Assembly (NCBI GenBank): GCA_029204225.1
Contig: CM055097.1
Coordinates: 50,564,195-50,628,194 of the forward strand
Length of the DNA: 64,000 nt
Direction of reading: 5' to 3'
Source: Diphasiastrum complanatum
Taxonomy: Eukaryota > Streptophyta > Lycopodiopsida > Lycopodiales > Lycopodiaceae
Shown: positions 60,078 through 64,000 of the stretch, one piece after another
Layout of the letters: each line of letters starts with the position of its first letter
Position numbering within the stretch: the stretch's first letter is position 1
The notes under the pieces: generated by a model
The model's input: only the letters and a program-made list of their open reading frames with translations
What the model was told of the DNA's origin: nothing
Databases searched by the model: none
Program-made: the position numbers and the translations under genes

Positions 60078-60586
60078 TGTCATGTACTTTTAGTACATCA
60101 GTGCTTTTCAAAACAATATAATATCCATTGTAAGCTTTGTAGGCCCAAAAGGAGCTATTAGCCTTACTAACAAGGCGGTTCCCTCTTTAGGCCCTCCAAA
60201 GTAACTAATAAGGATAATAGGCCAACAAGGGCCCAATGTAGTTTGAATAATACTTAACAAGGGATAACTATCTCTCAAGATAGTTAAGTTAAGTTAAGTA
60301 AGAGCATTGTCTATAACTAGGCAAGAGACATCATTTTGCGAATCTTTTGGCTCATTTGCAAGCGAGAGCTTCTTGCTTCCTCCTTGTGAATATGAGCTAT
60401 GGGGATTTCCACTGTTAGGTCTCATGTGCCTTATCTACATGAATCCATGCTCCATTTCCATTGATTGTACGCTTTCTTTCATTTCTATTGAGATTCTATG
60501 GAGATCCTTGTGTTTCTAGCTTTTTATGGATATGCTATCTTGAATGCTTTGTATTTTTCTTTCTCTTAGCTTTACTTCCATTGTAA
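60078..60586 (+). repeat. Right LTR (about 509 bp) of the non-autonomous element
   Basis: Matches 56151-56612 from 60123 on. The end TTCCATTGTAA is shared with the left copy, so the exact boundary is uncertain by a few bases. TGTACTTTTAGTACA near its start is an inverted repeat. Confidence 0.75.
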
Positions 60587-61050
60587 TTGCTAATTGCTTA
60601 GATTTGACACATGGCATCATATTTGTTGTAAGTGCATGTTTTGACTCAAGATATACAAACTCCTTTCTTTGTTTGCAGAGAGAATTTCATTAGATTTTTC
60701 ATCTTAGATGGTACATCATTTAGAATTAAACAAAGCTCTATATCCTTAAATAATAGTTTTTTTTGTTAATTTGAGTACATTAAGTACACCAAAGATTAAT
60801 CTTGAAAAACCATTTGAAAACTAAAGGCAAATAGACCCTTGGCTTTCAATCTTGTTTGAGCTTGAGTCTCCGAAGAATATGTACTTCACATAAAAAAATA
60901 GTGAGGTTTTTGAATAGGCTCTTGCATGGCATCATTTGTTGAAAAGCTCCTAAATCAAGATACCATTGCTGAGTATCTTTACTTTGCAGGTCTTGTACCA
61001 TAGTAGTGTCGGTGCTTCATGGGAGTTTCGGACTGAATCTAAACCTGACG
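60587..61050. other. Spacer before Copia gag, nothing recognised
   Basis: AT-rich, with no PBS or LTR end found for the downstream Copia, whose 5' end is therefore missing or very diverged. Confidence 0.4.
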
Positions 61051-62667
61051 ATGGAGTCCATCTTGATCCTTCAAGACGTGATGGACATAGTTCTTGGCCT
61101 TGAAGAAGAACCACAAGTTCTTCAAGAGGTTGAAAAATAAAAAAAGAGAGCTAAAATGGCTCTCCACTACATTAAGATGAATGTCTCTAATGAGATATTG
61201 AGAGAGATAGGCACTTGTACAACAACCAAGGAAGCTTGGGATTGTCTCAAGATTATCTATGAGTCTAGGAACACCTCTAGGCTCCTCACTCTTAAAAATC
61301 AAATCTTTCAAAGTAGCCAAAAGAGTGATGAGAGTGCATCTAGTTATGTTTTGAGAGTAAAAGATATTCATAGAGAACTTGCTTGTATTGGTGATTCCAT
61401 CAATCAAAATGAGCTAGTCCAAGTCATTCTCAATGGCTTGAGAAGTGAATTTGATAACCTTGTCCAATCCTATGCCATTAAGGAGGAGCTACCAAGTTCG
61501 GAGGCTCTCCAAAGTGTGCTAATTTTTGAAGAATCAAGACAAGAGTACAAGCTCTTGAGGATGGACAAGCTTTCTCTCACTCATAATGATGGCAAAGCTC
61601 TCTTTGCCAAGGATAAGCACAAAGGGAGGAGCAAAAACCAACATCAGCAATCCTCAAGCAAGGACAAAGCCAAATCCAAAGACAAAGATGAGGAGGAAGA
61701 TGATTCTTCTAATGCTTCATCATCCAAGCTCAAGAAGAAGAAGATCAAGTGCTTTTATTGTGGCAAGAAAGGCCATTATGCCACCAATTGCTTCAAGAAG
61801 AAGAATCAACTCAAGCAGGCCAACATTACCAATGAGAAGGAAGACACTATTACAAGTAATGGAGAGGGATCTCTTATGGTCTCTAGTTTCTCATCTACTC
61901 CTTTCAAGAAGGACGGCCTATGGTATATTGATAGTGGAGCCTCTTCACATATGTGTAGCTCCAAGGACTCTTTCTCTTCTATTGCACCTTATGATGGAGT
62001 CAAGAAATCAATATACATTGCAAATCATTTTGAATGACCTATTGAAGGCATTGGGAACATTCCCTTAAAGCTTGCATCCTCTAAAGTTCTTTCTCTCTCT
62101 AAAGTTCTTTATGTACCTAAGCTCACTAAGAATCTCATTAGTGTTGGCCAATTGCTTGATAATGGCCCTGATGTAAAATTCAATGTTGATACTTGCACTA
62201 TCAAGAAGAATGATGAGATACTTGCATTAGGATCTAGATTTGGAGGCATCTATAAACTAGATCCAAATGAGTATGTGAATGCTTGTAATGTTGCTCTTGT
62301 GAACAAGCTCTCTATGGAGGAATTATGGCATAGGAGGTTGGGACATCCCAACTACAAATCCATGCTCTCTATGATCAAAGAGGCCAAAGCTATTGGCTTG
62401 CCAAAGTCATTCTCCAAGAAGATCAAGCCTTGTGAGGCTTGTGCTATTGCTAAATCTCACAAAAAGCCATTTAGAAGATCTTCTATCAAAAGCAAGCATC
62501 CTTTGGAGTTAATTCACTCGGATGTGCATTTCTCATCAACTATAAGCAAGGGAGGAGCCACTTGTTTTGTTACTTTCATTGATGATTTCACAAGATTCAC
62601 TTGGATATATCTTCTTGCTTCTAAATCAATGGTGTTTGATCATTTCCTTATTTTCAAAGCTTATGTA
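61051..62667 (+). pseudogene. Copia gag-protease-pre-integrase, truncated in integrase
   Basis: One frame from an ATG at 61051 to the next LTR, broken only by TAA at 61138-61140 and TGA at 62035-62037. gag has MESILILQDVMDIVLG, MALHYIKMNVSNEILREIG and VQVILNGLRSEFDNLVQ. The zinc knuckle CFYCGKKGHYATNC is at 61750-61791. Protease WYIDSGASSHMC has DSG at 61930-61938. The GAG-pre-integrase region has ELWHRRLGHPNYKSM and CEACAIAKSHKKPF. The integrase core starts with LELIHSDVHFSS and TFIDDFTRFTWIYLL, then is cut at about 62667. Two stops in over 500 codons make it a comparatively young copy. The family is that of 49934-50910 and 18663-18775. Confidence 0.95.
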
Positions 62668-63368
62668 TGTGAAGAATTGCCAAAAATTGGCAAATCTAGC
62701 TTGATCAAAAACCATGTAGAATAGTGTAAATTGTGTACACAAGTGGGTACCACACATGTGAGGCCATGATGCCACATGGGAAACCCATCCTAATGTAGGT
62801 TAGGTCAAGTCAAGAGAGTTGGTCATGTCTATTTGGTGGTCATCCCTACTTTATAGGACCTACACCTAAGTTTAAGGTGAAAATTTGACCAACTAGCTAC
62901 CTACCAAGCATAACTCTAGGAAATAGACTAGGGTTTCATTTTAGGTCAAGGAGAGTGAGTTAATTTCCTTATTACATGCTGGAAATCCACCTAACTTCAA
63001 GAAGTAAGTCGAATTTGCTATGTATTCCCTCTCTCCATAGTGAGAAGATAGAAAATTTTTGGAGCTCATTGGCAATCTCAAGCTAGTTCACTATGTACAT
63101 TGAGTTTTTGTGATCCAAATGAGACCAAATCAATTTCTACTTGTTTCTCAGGTTGAAGGCCGTACTAAAGCCTGTATTACACACGTGTGGTCTCGTATTT
63201 CAATGTTTATCAATGCTTTTGATTGTTAGTGCTTGTTGTTTGTGAAATTGCCAATCTAGATCAACTTTTTTGTGTCTAGTTTTTTGATAGATTGTTAAGC
63301 AAGCATCCAATCACTCCTGTGGATCTTTTGTAGATCCATTTATGGTACTAAAGTACAGTACTTTCACA
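62668..63368 (+). repeat. 5' LTR of a Copia that continues beyond the window (701 bp)
   Basis: Starts TGTGAAGAATTGCCAAAAATTGGC inside the integrase codons of the previous element and ends GTACTTTCACA directly before a perfect PBS. The ends are the TGTGAA...TTTCACA type seen at 33106-33910. It carries CACACATGTG (around 62752) and ACACACGTGTGG (63180). The right LTR and target duplication lie outside the window. Confidence 0.9.
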
Positions 63369-63381
63369 TGGTATCAGAGCC
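63369..63381 (+). other. Primer-binding site, initiator-Met tRNA
   Basis: TGGTATCAGAGCC lies directly after the LTR terminus TTTCACA. It primes minus-strand DNA synthesis. Confidence 0.95.
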
Positions 63382-64000
63382 AAGTACAAGAGCATAAGCC
63401 ATTGATCTAATGCAAATCCATTTTTAGCAAGTTTTGGTGCTAAAAGCTAGTATTGAGAGGGCAAGCTAGAATCTTGATTTTGGTGAGGAGATTTGATCCC
63501 AAACTTGGTAGGGGTCCAAATCCGTACTTTCCACATGTGTGGGCACCTCTGAACCTGCATTTAATGCATGGTATTCAATTGATCCAAAAAAATTCAATTT
63601 GTGCGCTATTGGTGTAATTTTTTGTGGAGATCCTAGGATAATCTACCAAGATCATTTGCCATTGATTAGATTTGAATTTGTTTCATGGAATCTAATTAAT
63701 CTAGGCTGAGTTCAAGTCCTATTAAGGTTAAAAACAGGTCTTGAAAGTACACCAAGAAGGAAGAAAGAGATTAAGTCATTTTTTTGTCCAAAAATAGCCA
63801 AATTTGGCAAGATTTGATTGTAAGTAGATTTCACATCATCTTATCTTCATTCCAACTTTGTGAGGGAGTGCTAGAACTGAGATTATAAGTCCATTTGTTG
63901 GATTAGAAATCTAATTTGAGTGAAAAACTACAAGAGAGAGACCTTAGTGAGTTTCTAGAGACAATCAAATCCATTTCTTGGCAAGATTTGTTTGAAAGTA
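63382..64000 (+). other. 5' leader of the right-edge Copia
   Basis: Untranslated leader after the PBS. No gag start is reached before the window ends. A CACATGTGTGGG motif occurs at about 63533. Confidence 0.7.

Larger units (their letters stand above)
56151..60586 (+). mobile_element. Non-autonomous LTR-flanked element carrying an unrecognised ORF
   Basis: An about 460-bp sequence at 56151-56612 is repeated in direct orientation at 60123-60586. The right copy probably starts at 60078 (TGTCATGTAC), directly after the purine run GTAGGGGAG (60069-60077), which fits a polypurine tract and 3' LTR. The left copy lacks these first about 45 bases and abuts Copia RNase H DNA, so its 5' end was lost. 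The 3.5-kb interior has no gag, protease, RT or integrase motif but a broken long ORF (57628-59789). This is the layout of a LARD-like non-autonomous LTR element, possibly with captured host sequence. Confidence 0.7.

Overview
The window reads as nuclear DNA of a large, transposon-rich plant genome, most likely a flowering plant. It is AT-rich and mostly non-coding. It holds one apparently intact host gene with plant-style GT-AG introns, surrounded by decayed Ty1/Copia and Ty3/Gypsy LTR retrotransposons. Several Copia copies use the TGGTATCAGAG(CC) initiator-Met-tRNA primer-binding site that is standard in plants. I saw no bacterial operons, CRISPR array, rRNA gene or canonical tRNA gene. All reads are by eye; no alignment or search was run.

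Layout, left to right. A Copia RT/RNase H remnant (1-846) is followed by decayed GC-richer repeats (to about 4.2 kb). Next comes the host gene, an hnRNP-type two-RRM glycine-rich RNA-binding protein (about 4.42-6.9 kb; coding exons 4931-5152 and 5299-6606, plus a 5'UTR intron). From 6.9 to 16.5 kb there is gene-free AT-rich DNA unusual for many local tandem duplications. A poly(A) retroposon sits at 16.5-16.75 kb. Copia scraps lie at 17.5-20 kb, and a long (CT)n tract at 21.66 kb.

A bounded minus-strand Copia (23450-28828) has both LTRs, PBS, PPT and 5-bp CAAAT target duplications. It contains the 3' half of a second, plus-strand Copia-like element (about 26096-27962). Undefined DNA follows to 33.1 kb, then the 3' end of another minus-strand Copia-like element (33106-about 34820). 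The centrepiece is a 13.3-kb minus-strand Gypsy element (34967-48310). It has about 1-kb LTRs, gag, protease, RT, RNase H, integrase, an additional ORF region downstream of pol, and arrays of a 25-bp repeat both in its 5' leader and between pol and the additional ORF. To its right is the 5' half of a minus-strand Copia (48311-52558), itself interrupted by an 86-bp tRNA-derived SINE with a 15-bp target duplication and by a piece of a foreign LTR.

The last part holds unrecognised degenerate coding-like DNA (52.5-54.4 kb), a second (CT)n tract, a Copia RNase H scrap, a repeat-flanked non-autonomous element carrying an unrecognised broken ORF (56151-60586), and a plus-strand Copia gag-pol (61051-62667). 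That Copia is cut in its integrase by the 5' LTR and PBS of another Copia, which runs off the right edge.

The retroelement genes form nested, mostly dead insertions; nearly every pol shows stops, frameshifts or deletions. The RNA-binding protein gene is the only locus I regard as a functional host gene.
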